Part shown: piece by piece, positions 24,404 through 35,744 of the stretch
How the letters are laid out: the number at the start of each line of letters is the position of its first letter
Numbering within the stretch: the first letter of the stretch is position 1
DNA from: Marinibacterium profundimaris
GTDB taxonomy: Bacteria > Pseudomonadota > Alphaproteobacteria > Rhodobacterales > Rhodobacteraceae
DNA: 64,000 bases
NCBI RefSeq assembly: GCF_002210095.1
Contig: NZ_AQQR01000019.1
Coordinates: forward strand, 1 to 64,000
Reading direction: 5' to 3'
Translations under genes and position numbers: made by a program
Notes under the pieces: model-generated
What the model saw: the letters and a program-made list of their open reading frames with translations, nothing else
Told to the model about the DNA's origin: nothing
The model's database searches: none

Positions 24404-24775
24404 ATGCCAACGATCCAGCAGCTGATCCGCAAACCGCGGCAGCCCAAAGTGAAACGCTCCAAGTCCATGCACCTCGAGCAGTGCCCGCAGAAGCGCGGCG
24501 TCTGCACGCGGGTCTACACCACCACGCCGAAGAAGCCGAACTCGGCCATGCGGAAGGTGGCCAAGGTGCGGCTCACCAACGGCTACGAGGTGATCAGCTA
24601 CATTCCGGGTGAAAGCCACAACCTGCAGGAGCACTCGGTCGTGCTCATCCGCGGCGGCCGTGTGAAGGACCTTCCGGGCGTCCGTTACCACATCCTGCGC
24701 GGTGTCCTGGATACCCAGGGCGTCAAGGACCGTAAGCAGCGCCGCTCGAAGTACGGCGCGAAGCGTCCCAAGTAA
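24404..24775 (+). CDS. rpsL: 30S ribosomal protein S12
   Basis: A 123-residue S12, part of the decoding centre. The start [13 protein letters not shown] is the standard alphaproteobacterial N-terminus, so I take the ATG at 24404 rather than an in-frame start 23 codons earlier; GGAAGAAACCGGA precedes it. The [14 protein letters not shown] segment has lysine at the position where changes cause streptomycin resistance, i.e. the sensitive form. First gene of the str operon rpsL-rpsG-fusA-tuf. Confidence 0.98.
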   Translation: MPTIQQLIRKPRQPKVKRSKSMHLEQCPQKRGVCTRVYTTTPKKPNSAMRKVAKVRLTNGYEVISYIPGESHNLQEHSVVLIRGGRVKDLPGVRYHILRGVLDTQGVKDRKQRRSKYGAKRPK

Positions 24776-24787
24776 GAGGATTAGGAT

Positions 24788-25258
24788 ATGTCCCGTCGTC
24801 ACGCCGCCGAGAAGCGCGAAGTTCTGCCGGACGCCAAATATGGCGACCGCATCCTGACGAAATTCATGAACAACCTGATGTACCACGGCAAGAAATCCGC
24901 CGCGGAGCACATCGTTTACAATGCGCTTGACCGCATCGAGTCCAAGGTCAAGCGCGCCCCCGTGGAAGTGTTCCACGAGGCGCTCGACAACATCAAGCCG
25001 TCGGTCGAGGTTCGCTCTCGCCGGGTTGGTGGCGCCACCTACCAGGTGCCTGTCGAGGTTCGCCCGGAACGCCGTGAGGCCCTGGCCATCCGCTGGCTGA
25101 TAAACGCTTCCCGCGCGCGGAACGAAAACACGATGGAAGAGCGCCTCGCCGGCGAGCTGCTGGACGCTGTGCAGTCCCGCGGGTCGGCCGTGAAGAAGCG
25201 CGAAGACACCCACAAGATGGCAGAGGCCAACAAGGCCTTCTCGCACTATCGCTGGTAA
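24788..25258 (+). CDS. rpsG: 30S ribosomal protein S7
   Basis: A 156-residue S7 that starts assembly of the 30S head by binding the 3' domain of 16S rRNA. The [20 protein letters not shown] start, and the [12 protein letters not shown]-type segment (here [19 protein letters not shown] core) are conserved, and it ends in FSHYRW as usual. Twelve bases separate it from rpsL, with AAGAGGATTAGGAT before the ATG. fusA follows after 20 bp. Confidence 0.98.
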   Translation: MSRRHAAEKREVLPDAKYGDRILTKFMNNLMYHGKKSAAEHIVYNALDRIESKVKRAPVEVFHEALDNIKPSVEVRSRRVGGATYQVPVEVRPERREALAIRWLINASRARNENTMEERLAGELLDAVQSRGSAVKKREDTHKMAEANKAFSHYRW

Positions 25259-25278
25259 CCCCTAAAAGGTTCGACACC

Positions 25279-27402
25279 ATGGCACGCGACTATCCGCTTC
25301 AACGCTACCGCAACTTCGGGATCATGGCGCATATCGACGCCGGCAAGACCACGACGTCGGAGCGCATCCTGTTCTACACCGGCAAGTCCCACAACATCGG
25401 TGAGGTGCACGACGGTGCGGCCACCATGGACTGGATGGAGCAGGAGCAGGAACGCGGCATCACCATCACCTCGGCGGCAACGACGACCTTCTGGCAGCGC
25501 CAGGAAGAGCCGACCGCCGAAGGCACCTCGGACACCAAGTACCGCTTCAACATCATCGACACCCCCGGCCACGTCGACTTCACCATCGAAGTCGAACGTT
25601 CGCTGGCCGTGCTCGACGGTGCTGTCTGCGTGCTGGATGCCAACGCCGGTGTCGAACCCCAGACCGAAACCGTGTGGCGTCAGGCTGACCGCTACAAGGT
25701 TCCGCGCATCGTCTTCGTCAACAAGATGGACAAGATCGGCGCCGACTTCTTCAACTGCCACAAGATGATCGAAGAGCGCACCGGCGCCCGCGCGATCCCG
25801 GTCGGTATCCCGATCGGCGCCGAGACCGAGCTGGAAGGCATGCTCGACCTCGTGCTGATGAAGGAATGGCTGTGGAAGGGTGACGACCTCGGCGCGACCT
25901 GGACCCTCGAGGACATCCGTCCCGAGCTGCAGGACCAGGCCGACGAGTGGCGCAACATCATGGTCGAAGCCGCCGTCGAAATGGACGACGACGCGATGGA
26001 AGCCTACCTCGAAGGCGAAGAGCCCGACGTGGACACCCTGCGCAAGCTGCTGCGCAAGGGCACGCTGGACATGGCCTTCGTCCCGATGCTGGGTGGGTCG
26101 GCCTTCAAGAACAAGGGTGTCCAGCCGCTGCTGAACGCCGTGATCGACTATCTGCCGAGCCCGCTCGACGTGGTCGACTACATGGGCTTCAAGCCGGGCG
26201 ACGAAGAAGAAGTCCGGAACATCGCGCGCCGCGCCGATGACGACATGCCCTTCGCCGGCCTGGCGTTCAAGATCATGAACGACCCCTTCGTCGGCTCGCT
26301 GACCTTCGTCCGCATCTACTCGGGCAAGCTCAACAAGGGTGACACCATGTTGAACTCGACGAAGGGCAACAACGAGCGCGTCGGCCGGATGATGATGATG
26401 CATTCGAACAACCGCGAGGAAATCGAAGAGGCCTTCGCGGGCGACATCATCGCGCTGGGTGGCCTGAAGAACACCACCACCGGTGACACGCTCTGCGCCA
26501 AGAACGAGCCCGTCGTGCTGGAAACGATGACCTTCCCGGACCCGGTGATCGAGATCGCCGTGGAGCCCAAGACCAAGGGCGACCAGGAAAAGATGTCGGC
26601 CGGCCTGGCACGTCTTGCCGCCGAGGATCCGTCCTTCCGCGTCGAAACCGACCAGGAATCGGGCCAGACGATCATGAAGGGGATGGGCGAACTTCACCTC
26701 GACATCCTCGTCGATCGCCTGAAGCGCGAATTCAAGGTCGAAGCCAACATCGGTGCACCCCAGGTGGCCTATCGCGAGACCATCGGTCACGAGATCGAGC
26801 ACACCTACACCCACAAGAAGCAGTCGGGTGGTTCGGGTCAGTTCGCCGAGGTCAAGCTGATCATCTCGCCGACCGAGCCGGGCGAAGGCTACTCGTTCGA
26901 GAGCCGCATCGTCGGTGGTGCCGTGCCGAAGGAATACATCCCAGGCGTCGAAAAGGGCATCAACTCGGTCATGGACAGCGGTCCGCTCGCCGGTTTCCCG
27001 GTGATCGACTTCAAGGTCGCCCTGATCGACGGCAAGTTCCACGACGTGGACTCCTCGGTTCTGGCCTTCGAAATCGCAGCGCGGATGGCCATGCGTGAAG
27101 GCCTTCGGAAGGCGGGCGCCAAGCTGCTCGAGCCGATCATGAAGGTCGAAGTGATCACCCCGGAAGAATACACCGGCGGCATCATCGGCGACCTGACCTC
27201 GCGGCGCGGCCAGGTGACCGGCCAGGAGAACCGCGGCAACGCGATCGCGATCAACGCCTTCGTGCCGCTGGCCAACATGTTCGGCTACATCAACACCCTG
27301 CGCTCCATGTCCTCGGGCCGCGCGCAGTTCACGATGCAGTTCGACCACTACGACCCGGTCCCGCAGAACATCAGCGACGAGATCCAGTCGAAATACGCGT
27401 AA
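25279..27402 (+). CDS. fusA: Elongation factor G
   Basis: A 707-residue EF-G, the GTPase that drives translocation. The P-loop AHIDAGKTT (about residues 17-25), switch [11 protein letters not shown] and NKMDK are intact. Domains II-V follow in the normal order, ending with [13 protein letters not shown]. It is the third gene of the str operon, 20 bp after rpsG. The ATG is preceded by AAAAGGTTCGACACC. Between it and tuf lie only 83 bp, which hold a REP-like palindrome. Confidence 0.98.
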   Translation: MARDYPLQRYRNFGIMAHIDAGKTTTSERILFYTGKSHNIGEVHDGAATMDWMEQEQERGITITSAATTTFWQRQEEPTAEGTSDTKYRFNIIDTPGHVDFTIEVERSLAVLDGAVCVLDANAGVEPQTETVWRQADRYKVPRIVFVNKMDKIGADFFNCHKMIEERTGARAIPVGIPIGAETELEGMLDLVLMKEWLWKGDDLGATWTLEDIRPELQDQADEWRNIMVEAAVEMDDDAMEAYLEGEEPDVDTLRKLLRKGTLDMAFVPMLGGSAFKNKGVQPLLNAVIDYLPSPLDVVDYMGFKPGDEEEVRNIARRADDDMPFAGLAFKIMNDPFVGSLTFVRIYSGKLNKGDTMLNSTKGNNERVGRMMMMHSNNREEIEEAFAGDIIALGGLKNTTTGDTLCAKNEPVVLETMTFPDPVIEIAVEPKTKGDQEKMSAGLARLAAEDPSFRVETDQESGQTIMKGMGELHLDILVDRLKREFKVEANIGAPQVAYRETIGHEIEHTYTHKKQSGGSGQFAEVKLIISPTEPGEGYSFESRIVGGAVPKEYIPGVEKGINSVMDSGPLAGFPVIDFKVALIDGKFHDVDSSVLAFEIAARMAMREGLRKAGAKLLEPIMKVEVITPEEYTGGIIGDLTSRRGQVTGQENRGNAIAINAFVPLANMFGYINTLRSMSSGRAQFTMQFDHYDPVPQNISDEIQSKYA

Positions 27403-27407
27403 TCCGG

Positions 27408-27462
27408 GTGGCGGGGTGAACCCCGCCCTACCCATCACCAGTAGGGCGGAGCCTGCTCCGCC
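27408..27462. repeat. REP-like palindrome copy 2 between fusA and tuf
   Basis: A variant GGCGGGGTGAACCCCGCC (about 27410-27427) followed by CTAC, then a second short palindrome GGCGGAG-CCTG-CTCCGCC (27445-27462) that is preceded by GTAG. It occupies most of the fusA-tuf gap and might process or partly uncouple the two messages. Confidence 0.65.
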
Positions 27463-27485
27463 GACCCGAATGACAGGAGGCCATC

Positions 27486-28661
<1,176 letters not shown>

Positions 28662-28876
28662 TGATCGCGACGGGTGGGCATTGCCTGCGGCGCTAGCGCG
28701 GCAGGTCGGCTCACACCGCTGAACAAGGCAATCGACGCGCGGCTCAACCCGCGCGTCATGACTTTCGGGGTCCGTTGCCCGTGGGACCGGCCCCCAAAAA
28801 CAAGTGGTTCGATGTGGGCGGGGAATGACCCCCGTGCCACCTCTCAACTGAAACGCCCTTTGAAGGGGAATGCGAC

Positions 28877-29197
28877 ATGGCAATTCAAAGCCAGAACATC
28901 CGGATCCGGTTGAAAGCGTTCGACTACCGCGTGCTGGACGCCAGCACCCAGGAGATCGTGAACACGGCCAAGCGGACCGGCGCACAGGTGCGCGGCCCGA
29001 TCCCGCTGCCCAACAAGATCGAAAAATTCACAGTCCTGCGTGGTCCGCACATCGACAAGAAGTCGCGCGACCAGTTCGAGATCCGCACGCACAAGCGGCT
29101 GCTCGACATCGTCGATCCGACTCCGCAGACCGTTGACGCGCTCATGAAGCTCGACCTCGCCGCCGGCGTTGATGTCGAGATCAAGCTGCAGTCGTAA
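28877..29197 (+). CDS. rpsJ: 30S ribosomal protein S10
   Basis: A 106-residue S10, a 30S head protein that also joins NusB in antitermination. Conserved [14 protein letters not shown] start, [21 protein letters not shown] core (given in part) and [20 protein letters not shown] end are present. The ATG follows GAAGGGGAATGCGAC. It is the first gene of the S10 operon; 16 bp separate it from rplC. In this genome the operon is close behind tuf, so str and S10 genes may share transcription. Confidence 0.98.
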   Translation: MAIQSQNIRIRLKAFDYRVLDASTQEIVNTAKRTGAQVRGPIPLPNKIEKFTVLRGPHIDKKSRDQFEIRTHKRLLDIVDPTPQTVDALMKLDLAAGVDVEIKLQS

Positions 29198-29212
29198 TCG
29201 GAGGGTAGATTT

Positions 29213-29947
29213 ATGCGCTCTGGTATCATCGCGAAGAAAGTGGGCATGACGCGGCTGTTTCTTGACAGCGGCAAGCAGGTGCCCGTGACCGTACTGCAGC
29301 TCGAGAACCTTCAGGTTGTCGCGCAGCGGACCTCGGACAAGGACGGCTATACCGCTGTTCAGCTTGGCGCGGGCTCGCCCAAGGTGAAGCGCGTCAGCAA
29401 GGCCATGCGCGGCCATTTCGCCGCCTCCAAGGTCGAGCCGAAGCGGAAGCTGGTGGAATTCCGTGTGACCGCGGACAACCTGATCGACGTCGGCGCCGAG
29501 ATCTCGGCCGAGCACTTCCTGGAAGGGCAGAAGGTCGACGTGTCGGGCACCTCGATTGGTAAGGGTTTTGCCGGTGCCATGAAGCGGCACAACTTCGGCG
29601 GCCTGCGTGCCTCGCACGGTGTGTCGATCTCGCACCGCTCGCACGGGTCGACCGGTCAGTGTCAGGATCCGGGCAAGGTCTTCAAAGGCAAGAAGATGGC
29701 CGGCCACATGGGCGCCGCCCGCGTGACCACCCAGAACCTGGAAGTCGTCAAGACCGACGTCGATCGTGGCCTGATCATGATCAAGGGCGCGGTTCCGGGC
29801 TCCAAGGGTGGCTGGGTCACCATCAAGGATGCCGTGAAGAAGAAGCTGCCCGAAGGTGTGCCGCATCCGGCCGCCATCAAGGCAACCGCAGCTCCGGCCG
29901 CCGAGGCGCCGGCAGCAGAGGCGCCCGCCGAAGGGGGTGAGGAATGA
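29213..29947 (+). CDS. rplC: 50S ribosomal protein L3
   Basis: A 244-residue L3, an early 50S assembly protein. The [13 protein letters not shown] start and the conserved loop [20 protein letters not shown] that reaches the peptidyl transferase centre (core [11 protein letters not shown]) are intact. The C-terminus has an Ala/Pro/Glu-rich tail (about residues 225-244) typical of alphaproteobacterial L3. GGAGGGTAGATTT precedes the ATG. Its stop overlaps the rplD start (ATGA). Confidence 0.98.
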   Translation: MRSGIIAKKVGMTRLFLDSGKQVPVTVLQLENLQVVAQRTSDKDGYTAVQLGAGSPKVKRVSKAMRGHFAASKVEPKRKLVEFRVTADNLIDVGAEISAEHFLEGQKVDVSGTSIGKGFAGAMKRHNFGGLRASHGVSISHRSHGSTGQCQDPGKVFKGKKMAGHMGAARVTTQNLEVVKTDVDRGLIMIKGAVPGSKGGWVTIKDAVKKKLPEGVPHPAAIKATAAPAAEAPAAEAPAEGGEE

Positions 29948-30561
29948 AACTAGACGTCATCAAGCTCGACGGTGAGAAAGCCGGCGACATCGAGCTCGAC
30001 GCCGATCTCTTCGGTCTCGAGCCGCGCGCCGACATCCTGCACCGCATGGTCCGCTGGCAGCGCGCCCGCGCCCAGCAGGGCACGCACAAGGTCAAGACCC
30101 GCTCGGAAGTGAGCTACTCGACCAAGAAGATCTATCGCCAGAAGGGCACCGGCGGCGCACGCCACGGGTCCAAGAAGGCGCCCATCTTCCGGAAGGGTGG
30201 TATCTACAAGGGTCCGACCCCGCGCAGCCACGAGCACGACCTGCCGAAGAAGTTCCGCAAGCTGGGTCTGCGTCACGCCCTGTCCGCCAAGGCGAAAGCC
30301 GGCGAGCTGGTCGTGATCGAAGCCGCCGAGTCCGAAGGCAAGACTTCGGTTCTGGCCAAGCAGCTCAAGAACCTCGGCTGGAAGCGCACGCTGATCATCG
30401 ACGGCGCTGCGGTCAACGAAGGTTTCGCCCGCGCGGCTCAGAACATCGAGGGTCTCGATGTGCTGCCGAGCATGGGTGCGAACGTGTATGACATCCTCAA
30501 GCGTGACACCCTGGTGATCACCAAGGCGGGTGTCGAAGCCCTGGAGGCACGACTGAAATGA
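29944..30561 (+). CDS. rplD: 50S ribosomal protein L4
   Basis: A 205-residue L4. In many bacteria it lines the exit tunnel and represses its own operon. The extended loop with [19 protein letters not shown] (about residues 60-80) is present. It starts in the rplC stop (ATGA overlap at 29944) and its own stop overlaps the rplW start, so rplC-rplD-rplW are translationally coupled. Confidence 0.97.
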   Translation: MKLDVIKLDGEKAGDIELDADLFGLEPRADILHRMVRWQRARAQQGTHKVKTRSEVSYSTKKIYRQKGTGGARHGSKKAPIFRKGGIYKGPTPRSHEHDLPKKFRKLGLRHALSAKAKAGELVVIEAAESEGKTSVLAKQLKNLGWKRTLIIDGAAVNEGFARAAQNIEGLDVLPSMGANVYDILKRDTLVITKAGVEALEARLK

Positions 30562-30854
30562 CGGCGAAACCCGAACATTACGACGTGATCCGCAAGCCGA
30601 TCATCACCGAGAAGGCCACCATGGCGTCCGAGCATGGCGCGGTTGTCTTCGAGGTCCACATCGACTCGACCAAGCCCCAGATCAAAGAGGCCGTCGAGGA
30701 GCTTTTCAACGTCAAGGTGAAGGCCGTGAACACGACCATCACCAAGGGCAAGGTCAAGCGCTTCCGCGGCCAGCTGGGCAAGCGGAAAGACGTCAAGAAG
30801 GCCTACGTGACGCTTGAAGAAGGCAACACGATCGACGTGACCACCGGTCTTTGA
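30558..30854 (+). CDS. rplW: 50S ribosomal protein L23
   Basis: A 98-residue L23, located at the tunnel exit where trigger factor and SRP dock. The [11 protein letters not shown] start and [18 protein letters not shown] core are conserved. It begins within the rplD stop (ATGA). Unlike the usual S10 order, rplB does not follow: a strong terminator and two unrelated genes lie in between. Confidence 0.97.
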   Translation: MTAKPEHYDVIRKPIITEKATMASEHGAVVFEVHIDSTKPQIKEAVEELFNVKVKAVNTTITKGKVKRFRGQLGKRKDVKKAYVTLEEGNTIDVTTGL

Positions 30855-30900
30855 TCCGGGACGGATCGGCACCATGGGATGCCGTCCGCAAGATCTTGAA

Positions 30901-30927
30901 GGCCCCTGCGAAAGCGGGGGCCTTTTT
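30901..30927 (+). terminator. Terminator after rplW, inside the S10 gene series
   Basis: GGCCCCTGC (30901-30909), GAAA loop, GCGGGGGCC (30914-30922) and TTTTT form a nearly ideal intrinsic terminator. It splits the S10 operon into rpsJ-rplCDW and rplB onward. Confidence 0.93.
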
Positions 30928-30938
30928 CATGCGCCGGG

Positions 30939-30956
30939 TGTCCCACGCGTGGGACA
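30939..30956. repeat. 18-bp perfect palindrome, copy 2 (after rplW)
   Basis: TGTCCCACGCGTGGGACA, identical to the copy at 5445-5462. Read on the minus strand its flanks align with those of copy 1 (AACCC-TTGA about 22 bp before, CCCGGCG after), so the conserved unit is about 60 bp. Confidence 0.8.
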
Positions 30957-31084
30957 TCTTGTGGGGTGAGTGATTTCAATGGGTTGCGCGGGCGAATTTA
31001 CCTGTTGTTAGGAATTCGCCTCGGGCGGGGCCGCTCTCCGGTCCTGGCGGACCGGCTCGCAATGGGCGGGAAGACGGGGCGCGC

Positions 31085-31744
31085 TTAGAAGAAGCGCTGC
31101 ATCTCGCGCAGGATATACTGGATGTCGCGCGCGCCGTCGAGTTCAAGGGAAAAGCACCCGATCAGGTCCCGGGTCTCGGGGCACATGCCCCATTTCTTCA
31201 CGATGGCCACGACTTCGTTGCCGGCCTCGACCTCGTTCTCGGGGTCCCAAAGCCGCAGAAGCTGGGTGTAGTAGGGCACGAATTCCAGGTCCGAGAGCGC
31301 CAGATGCGCCGCCAGCGGCTCTCCGAGCTGGGCTTCGTCATCTTCCCAGAGGCTGAGCGTCGGGCGCGACAGGGCGGCCGCGCGCATCAGCAGCTCTTCG
31401 AGCTTGACGAGGTAGGCCTTGGTGCGCTGGCGCAGCTGAAGGTCCGACCGGGCGGCATCCCAGAAGGCGGGGCAGAAGCCGGTCCAGGGGTTCGACTGGG
31501 TCAGGCAGTAATCGAGCCCGTCGTAGGGATCATAGGCCCCGGCGGCCGAGGGCAGGCCCGGGACCGACAGGCTGATCTGGAAGAAATAGATGTCGCGTTC
31601 TTCGAGCCGGGCCGAGATTTCGTCGATCGCCGCTTCGAGATGGTGGAACGTCTCCTCTATCTCGCTCGGGTTTCCGATGTCCCTGCAGCTGACCGACAGG
31701 GACAGCTTCAGGTCTTGCTGAATATATCGCGTTCTGAGTGTCAT
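31085..31744 (-). CDS. Conserved-looking protein of unknown function
   Basis: A 219-residue protein that I do not recognise. It has no signal peptide or membrane helix and looks like a soluble mixed alpha/beta protein with an acidic middle. An N-terminal segment with alternating hydrophobics (KLSLSVSCRDIGNPSEIEE) is followed by a helical stretch and a strand DIYFFQISLSVPG. It has three Trp-containing aromatic patches and four Cys. The base use is that of its neighbours. It is divergent from the SHOCT-domain gene and interrupts the S10 series between rplW and rplB. The ATG at 31744 is the first in frame; no strong ribosome binding site is seen. Confidence 0.6.
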   Translation of the reverse strand: MTLRTRYIQQDLKLSLSVSCRDIGNPSEIEETFHHLEAAIDEISARLEERDIYFFQISLSVPGLPSAAGAYDPYDGLDYCLTQSNPWTGFCPAFWDAARSDLQLRQRTKAYLVKLEELLMRAAALSRPTLSLWEDDEAQLGEPLAAHLALSDLEFVPYYTQLLRLWDPENEVEAGNEVVAIVKKWGMCPETRDLIGCFSLELDGARDIQYILREMQRFF

Positions 31745-32103
31745 TGCATTCGTCTGTTGGTTCCGCCACCGTCAACGGCCGTTGGTTTTGCCCCCACGGC
31801 ACCTTTTGGGAATGTTCGCAGCGCGGGAAGGCCCAGCCGCGACAGAAATGTGACAAAGCTGGGGCGATTGGAGCGCCGAACCCGTCCACGCATGGCATTC
31901 AGGGTCCGACCCGATGGCGGGAATACGGTCAGATCGCGGCAGCAGCTGCGATCCCGGGGACCGAAAGCGGCCGACCAGGCACCGGTTGCCGGGGCCGGGA
32001 TAAAACCCACCGTGTCCCGGGCCTGTCAGGGGGCCTGTGCCTGGATCCTGAAGGTCGGGCCGTGTCGCGCGCGCGCCCGCGTGACGCAGGGGCAAGCCAG
32101 CGG

Positions 32104-32133
32104 TTGTGACAGGCTGGATGGTGGTCCTATAGT
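32104..32133 (+). promoter_or_regulatory. Candidate promoter of the SHOCT-domain gene
   Basis: TTGTGA (32104-32109), 18 bp, TATAGT (32128-32133). It lies 45 bp before the next gene. The rest of the 433-bp divergent gap 31745-32177 shows no gene that I can support. Confidence 0.5.
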
Positions 32134-32177
32134 GGAGGCGCCGAGTGGTTCGGCGTGGGTTTCGGAAAGGGTGAATT

Positions 32178-32567
32178 ATGGATAACGGACTAGGCTTCTT
32201 CGATATTTTCTGGTCGATCTTCTGGTTGTTCCTGATGGTCGCATGGTTCTGGGTACTGATTTCGGTGGTCTCCGACATCTTCCGCTCAAAGGACATGAAG
32301 GGCGGAGCCAAGGCGCTTTGGGTGGCCTTCGTCATTCTGCTGCCCTGGCTGGGCGTGCTCGCCTACCTGCTGATCCGCGGCGACAAGATGCACCAGCATC
32401 AGGCCGAGGACATGGAGAAGATGCAAGCAGCCCAAAAGGATTACATCCGGTCGGTGGCGTCGGTTTCCTCGGCGGACGAGATCGAGCGGCTGGCCAAGCT
32501 GAAGGACAGCGGGCACCTTACCGAAGAGGAATTCGCGGCGCAGAAGGCGAAGGTGCTGGGGGGCTGA
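32178..32567 (+). CDS. Membrane protein with PLD-nuclease-type N-terminal and SHOCT domains
   Basis: A 129-residue inner-membrane protein. Two helices (about residues 8-33 and 47-66) form the PLDc_N-like part, with FRSKDMKGGAKALWV between them and WLGVLAYLLIRG at the end. A linker is followed by a SHOCT motif (LAKLKDSGHLTEEEFAAQKAKVL, residues about 105-127), a short helix pair thought to mediate oligomerisation. Function is unknown; members are often linked to stress or envelope functions. It has its own promoter and terminator and interrupts the S10 series. GGAAAGGGTGAATT precedes the ATG. Confidence 0.8.
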   Translation: MDNGLGFFDIFWSIFWLFLMVAWFWVLISVVSDIFRSKDMKGGAKALWVAFVILLPWLGVLAYLLIRGDKMHQHQAEDMEKMQAAQKDYIRSVASVSSADEIERLAKLKDSGHLTEEEFAAQKAKVLGG

Positions 32568-32732
32568 GACGTCCCGGCCGCCGGGGCGGGGCGCGTGCGG
32601 GGGAATGCGCTTGTACCCGGGCGGAGCCGAGGATAGCGCTTGCCGCAGGGTTCTGACCGGGCGGGTGGCGTGTTTTTGCATCTGTCGGCTGGACTGGGGG
32701 CGGGGAACCTGTTATCCGCCTGCGAATTGAAA

Positions 32733-32764
32733 GGCCCCGGATTCGCTCCGGGGCCATTGATTTT
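32733..32764 (+). terminator. Terminator after the SHOCT-domain gene
   Basis: GGCCCCGGA (32733-32741) pairs with TCCGGGGCC (32747-32755), followed by ATTGATTTT. The remaining gap to rplB (32765-32988) must hold the rplB promoter, but I could not pick one out. Confidence 0.75.
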
Positions 32765-32988
32765 GGTTCGGGCGGCCCCGTTTCGACTTTGTATCGACGC
32801 AGCCGCCACGCAACCGCCCGGGGCCCGAAGACGGGCGCCGTATCGCCGGGGACCTTCGGGGCCCTATAACCATGGGCCCAGTGCGCACCTTCCGGTGTTC
32901 ACACCACCAGGGGCCCCAAACATAGCGGCGGGCAAACTCGTCGCGGTCGGGGCCAGGCCCTGACCTTGCTAAACGGAAGACAGAAAGC

Positions 32989-33831
32989 ATGGCACTCAAG
33001 TCGTACAAGCCGACGACGCCGGGCCAGCGCGGGCTGGTGCTGATCGACCGTTCGGAGCTGTGGAAAGGACGCCCCGTCAAAGCCCTCACCGAGGGTCTGA
33101 CGAAGTCGGGCGGCCGTAACAACACCGGACGGATCACCTCGCGCAGGCGTGGTGGCGGGGCGAAACGCCTCTACCGGATCGTCGATTTCAAACGGAACAA
33201 GTTCGACGTTCCCGCAACCGTGGAACGGATCGAATACGACCCCAACCGCACCGCCTTCATCGCGCTGATCCGCTATGAAGATGGCGAGCAGGCCTATATC
33301 CTGGCGCCGCAGCGGATGGCTGTCGGCGACAAGGTCGTCGCCGCCGAGAAGGCCGACATCAAGCCCGGCAACGCGATGAAGTTCTCGGGCCTGCCGATCG
33401 GGACGATCGTTCACAACATCGAGCTGAAGCCCGGCAAGGGCGGCCAGATCGCACGCGCAGCCGGAACATATGCCCAGTTCGTCGGCCGCGATGGCGGTTA
33501 TGCACAGATCCGCCTGTCGTCGGGCGAACTGCGCATGGTCCGCCAGGAATGCATGGCCACCGTCGGTGCCGTGTCGAACCCCGACAACAGCAACCAGAAC
33601 TACGGTAAAGCCGGCCGCATGCGCCACAAGGGCAAGCGCCCGTCGGTCCGTGGTGTCGTCATGAACCCGGTCGACCACCCCCATGGTGGTGGTGAAGGCC
33701 GGACCTCGGGTGGCCGTACGCCGGTGACGCCCTGGGGCAAGGACACCAAGGGCAAGCGCACCCGCAACAAGAACAAGGCGTCGCAGAAGCTGATCATCCG
33801 CTCGCGGCACGCCAAGAAGAAAGGGCGCTGA
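32989..33831 (+). CDS. rplB: 50S ribosomal protein L2
   Basis: A 280-residue L2, needed for subunit association and peptidyl transferase activity. It starts [17 protein letters not shown], and the loop [19 protein letters not shown] (its conserved His near residue 231) is intact. It begins the second S10 segment, rplB-rpsS-rplV-rpsC-rplP, about 2.1 kb after rplW. GGAAGACAGAAAGC precedes the ATG; rpsS follows after three bases. Confidence 0.98.
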   Translation: MALKSYKPTTPGQRGLVLIDRSELWKGRPVKALTEGLTKSGGRNNTGRITSRRRGGGAKRLYRIVDFKRNKFDVPATVERIEYDPNRTAFIALIRYEDGEQAYILAPQRMAVGDKVVAAEKADIKPGNAMKFSGLPIGTIVHNIELKPGKGGQIARAAGTYAQFVGRDGGYAQIRLSSGELRMVRQECMATVGAVSNPDNSNQNYGKAGRMRHKGKRPSVRGVVMNPVDHPHGGGEGRTSGGRTPVTPWGKDTKGKRTRNKNKASQKLIIRSRHAKKKGR

Positions 33832-33834
33832 TAT

Positions 33835-34113
33835 ATGTCTCGTTCTGTTTGGAAAGGCCCTTTCGTCGACGCTTACGTGCTGAAAAAAGCCGAAGCTGCG
33901 CGCGAATCCGGGCGTAACGAAGTGATCAAGATCTGGTCGCGCCGCTCGACGATCCTGCCCCAGTTCGTGGGCCTGACGTTCGGCGTCTACAACGGCCAGA
34001 AGCACGTTCCCGTGCAGGTGTCCGAGGACATGATCGGTCAGAAGTTCGGTGAATATTCGCCGACCCGGACCTATTATGGCCATGCGGCTGACAAAAAAGC
34101 GAAGCGGAAGTAA
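33835..34113 (+). CDS. rpsS: 30S ribosomal protein S19
   Basis: A 92-residue S19 of the 30S head, which contacts 16S rRNA and the A-site finger. It begins [18 protein letters not shown], and the conserved segment [19 protein letters not shown] leads to the basic C-terminus. Three bases separate it from rplB and three from rplV, so the genes are probably coupled; the ribosome binding site lies in the rplB end. Confidence 0.98.
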   Translation: MSRSVWKGPFVDAYVLKKAEAARESGRNEVIKIWSRRSTILPQFVGLTFGVYNGQKHVPVQVSEDMIGQKFGEYSPTRTYYGHAADKKAKRK

Positions 34114-34116
34114 GTC

Positions 34117-34497
34117 ATGGGCAAGGAAAAGAACCCCCGCCGCGTGGCTGAAAACGAAGCGATGGCCAAGACCCGCATGCTTCGTACCAGCCCGCAGAAA
34201 CTGAACCTCGTGGCCGCCATGATCCGCGGCAAGAAAGTCGATCGGGCTCTGACCGACCTGACCTTCTCGAAGAAGCGGATCGCGCAGGACGTCAAGAAGT
34301 GCCTGCAGTCGGCAATCGCGAACGCCGAGAACAACCATGGTCTGGACGTCGACGAACTGGTCGTCGCCGAGGCCTATGTCGGCAAGAACCTGACCATGAA
34401 GCGCGGTCGTCCGCGGGCGCGTGGCCGGTTCGGGAAGATCATCAAGCCGTTCTCGGAGCTCACCATCAAGGTGCGCCAGGTTGAGGAGCAAGCCTAA
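34117..34497 (+). CDS. rplV: 50S ribosomal protein L22
   Basis: A 126-residue L22, whose long beta-hairpin lines the exit tunnel. The core [19 protein letters not shown] and the hairpin region [19 protein letters not shown] are present. An N-terminal extension before the usual start ([17 protein letters not shown]) is common in alphaproteobacteria. Its TAA shares one base with the rpsC ATG (TAATG). Confidence 0.97.
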   Translation: MGKEKNPRRVAENEAMAKTRMLRTSPQKLNLVAAMIRGKKVDRALTDLTFSKKRIAQDVKKCLQSAIANAENNHGLDVDELVVAEAYVGKNLTMKRGRPRARGRFGKIIKPFSELTIKVRQVEEQA

Positions 34498-35219
34498 TGG
34501 GTCAGAAAGTCAATCCGATCGGCATGCGCCTCCAGGTGAACCGCACCTGGGACAGCCGCTGGTACGCCGACACCAAGGACTACGGTGATCTGCTGCTCGA
34601 GGATCTGAAGATCCGCGAGTTCATCAAGGATGAGTGCAAGCAGGCGGGCGTGGCCCGCGTGATCATCGAACGCCCCCACAAGAAGTGCCGTGTGACCATT
34701 CACACCGCACGCCCGGGCGTGATCATCGGCAAGAAGGGCGCCGACATCGAGGTGCTTCGCAAGAAGCTCGCGTCGATGACGGACTCGGAACTGCACCTGA
34801 ACATCGTCGAGGTCCGCAAGCCCGAGCTCGACGCACAGCTGGTCGCTGAATCGATCGCACAGCAGCTGGAGCGCCGTGTTTCCTTCCGCCGGGCCATGAA
34901 GCGGGGCGTGCAGAACGCCATGCGTATGGGCTCGCTGGGGATCCGGGTGAACGTGGCCGGCCGTCTGGGCGGCGCGGAAATCGCACGGACCGAATGGTAT
35001 CGCGAAGGTCGCGTGCCGCTGCACACGCTGCGGGCGGACATCGACTATGCCCATGCCGAGGCGTCGACCCCTTACGGGATCATCGGCATCAAGGTCTGGA
35101 TCTTCAAGGGCGAGATCATGGAGCACGACCCGCAGGCGCGCGATCGCAAGGCGCAAGAGCTCCAGGATGGTCCGGCACCTCGCGGTGCGGGCGGCGGTCG
35201 CCGCGACCGTGACCGGTAA
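34497..35219 (+). CDS. rpsC: 30S ribosomal protein S3
   Basis: A 240-residue S3, part of the mRNA entry helicase. It starts [20 protein letters not shown]. The KH domain with [20 protein letters not shown] (core [11 protein letters not shown], about residues 78-88) and the C-terminal domain ([20 protein letters not shown]) are complete, and a Gly/Arg-rich tail ends the protein. It overlaps rplV by one base; rplP follows after 13 bp. Confidence 0.98.
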   Translation: MGQKVNPIGMRLQVNRTWDSRWYADTKDYGDLLLEDLKIREFIKDECKQAGVARVIIERPHKKCRVTIHTARPGVIIGKKGADIEVLRKKLASMTDSELHLNIVEVRKPELDAQLVAESIAQQLERRVSFRRAMKRGVQNAMRMGSLGIRVNVAGRLGGAEIARTEWYREGRVPLHTLRADIDYAHAEASTPYGIIGIKVWIFKGEIMEHDPQARDRKAQELQDGPAPRGAGGGRRDRDR

Positions 35220-35232
35220 GGAGTAGGAAACC

Positions 35233-35646
35233 ATGCTTCAGCCAAAGCGTACAAAGTTCCGCAAGCAGCACAAAGGCCGCATCAAGGGTGTGGCGAAGGG
35301 CGGGTCTGACCTGAACTTCGGCACCTACGGCCTGAAGGCCATGCAGCCCGAGCGCATCACCGCGCGCCAGATCGAAGCCGCCCGCCGGGCCATGACGCGC
35401 CACATGAAGCGTCAGGGCCGCGTCTGGATCCGGATCTTCCCCGACACCGCGGTGTCGTCGAAGCCCACCGAGGTCCGGATGGGTAAAGGTAAGGGCTCGG
35501 TCGATTTCTGGGCCGCCAAGGTCAAGCCCGGCCGCGTTATGTTCGAGATCGACGGTGTCACCGACGAAGTCGCGCGCGAGGCCCTGCGCCTGGCCGCGAT
35601 GAAGCTGCCGATCAAGAGCCGCGTCGTCGTCCGCGAGGACTGGTAA
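35233..35646 (+). CDS. rplP: 50S ribosomal protein L16
   Basis: A 137-residue L16 that helps form the A site. The start [16 protein letters not shown] and the motif [19 protein letters not shown] are conserved. It is the last ribosomal gene in the window: rpmC and rpsQ, which normally come next, are replaced by a terminator and a cluster of REP-like palindromes. AAGGAGTAGGAAACC precedes the ATG. Confidence 0.97.
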   Translation: MLQPKRTKFRKQHKGRIKGVAKGGSDLNFGTYGLKAMQPERITARQIEAARRAMTRHMKRQGRVWIRIFPDTAVSSKPTEVRMGKGKGSVDFWAAKVKPGRVMFEIDGVTDEVAREALRLAAMKLPIKSRVVVREDW

Positions 35647-35682
35647 GCGGCCGCGTCCCAAGGGACGTGCTGCAAAAGACAG

Positions 35683-35720
35683 GAAAGCCCCCGGCGCAGA
35701 GATGCGGCGGGGGCTTTCGT
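35683..35720. terminator. Terminator after rplP
   Basis: GAAAGCCCCC (35683-35692) pairs with GGGGGCTTTC (35709-35718), followed by GTTTG. It is A/T-flanked on both sides and may work in both directions. Confidence 0.8.
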
Positions 35721-35744
35721 TTGTGGGGATGGGGTGCCGGTGGC

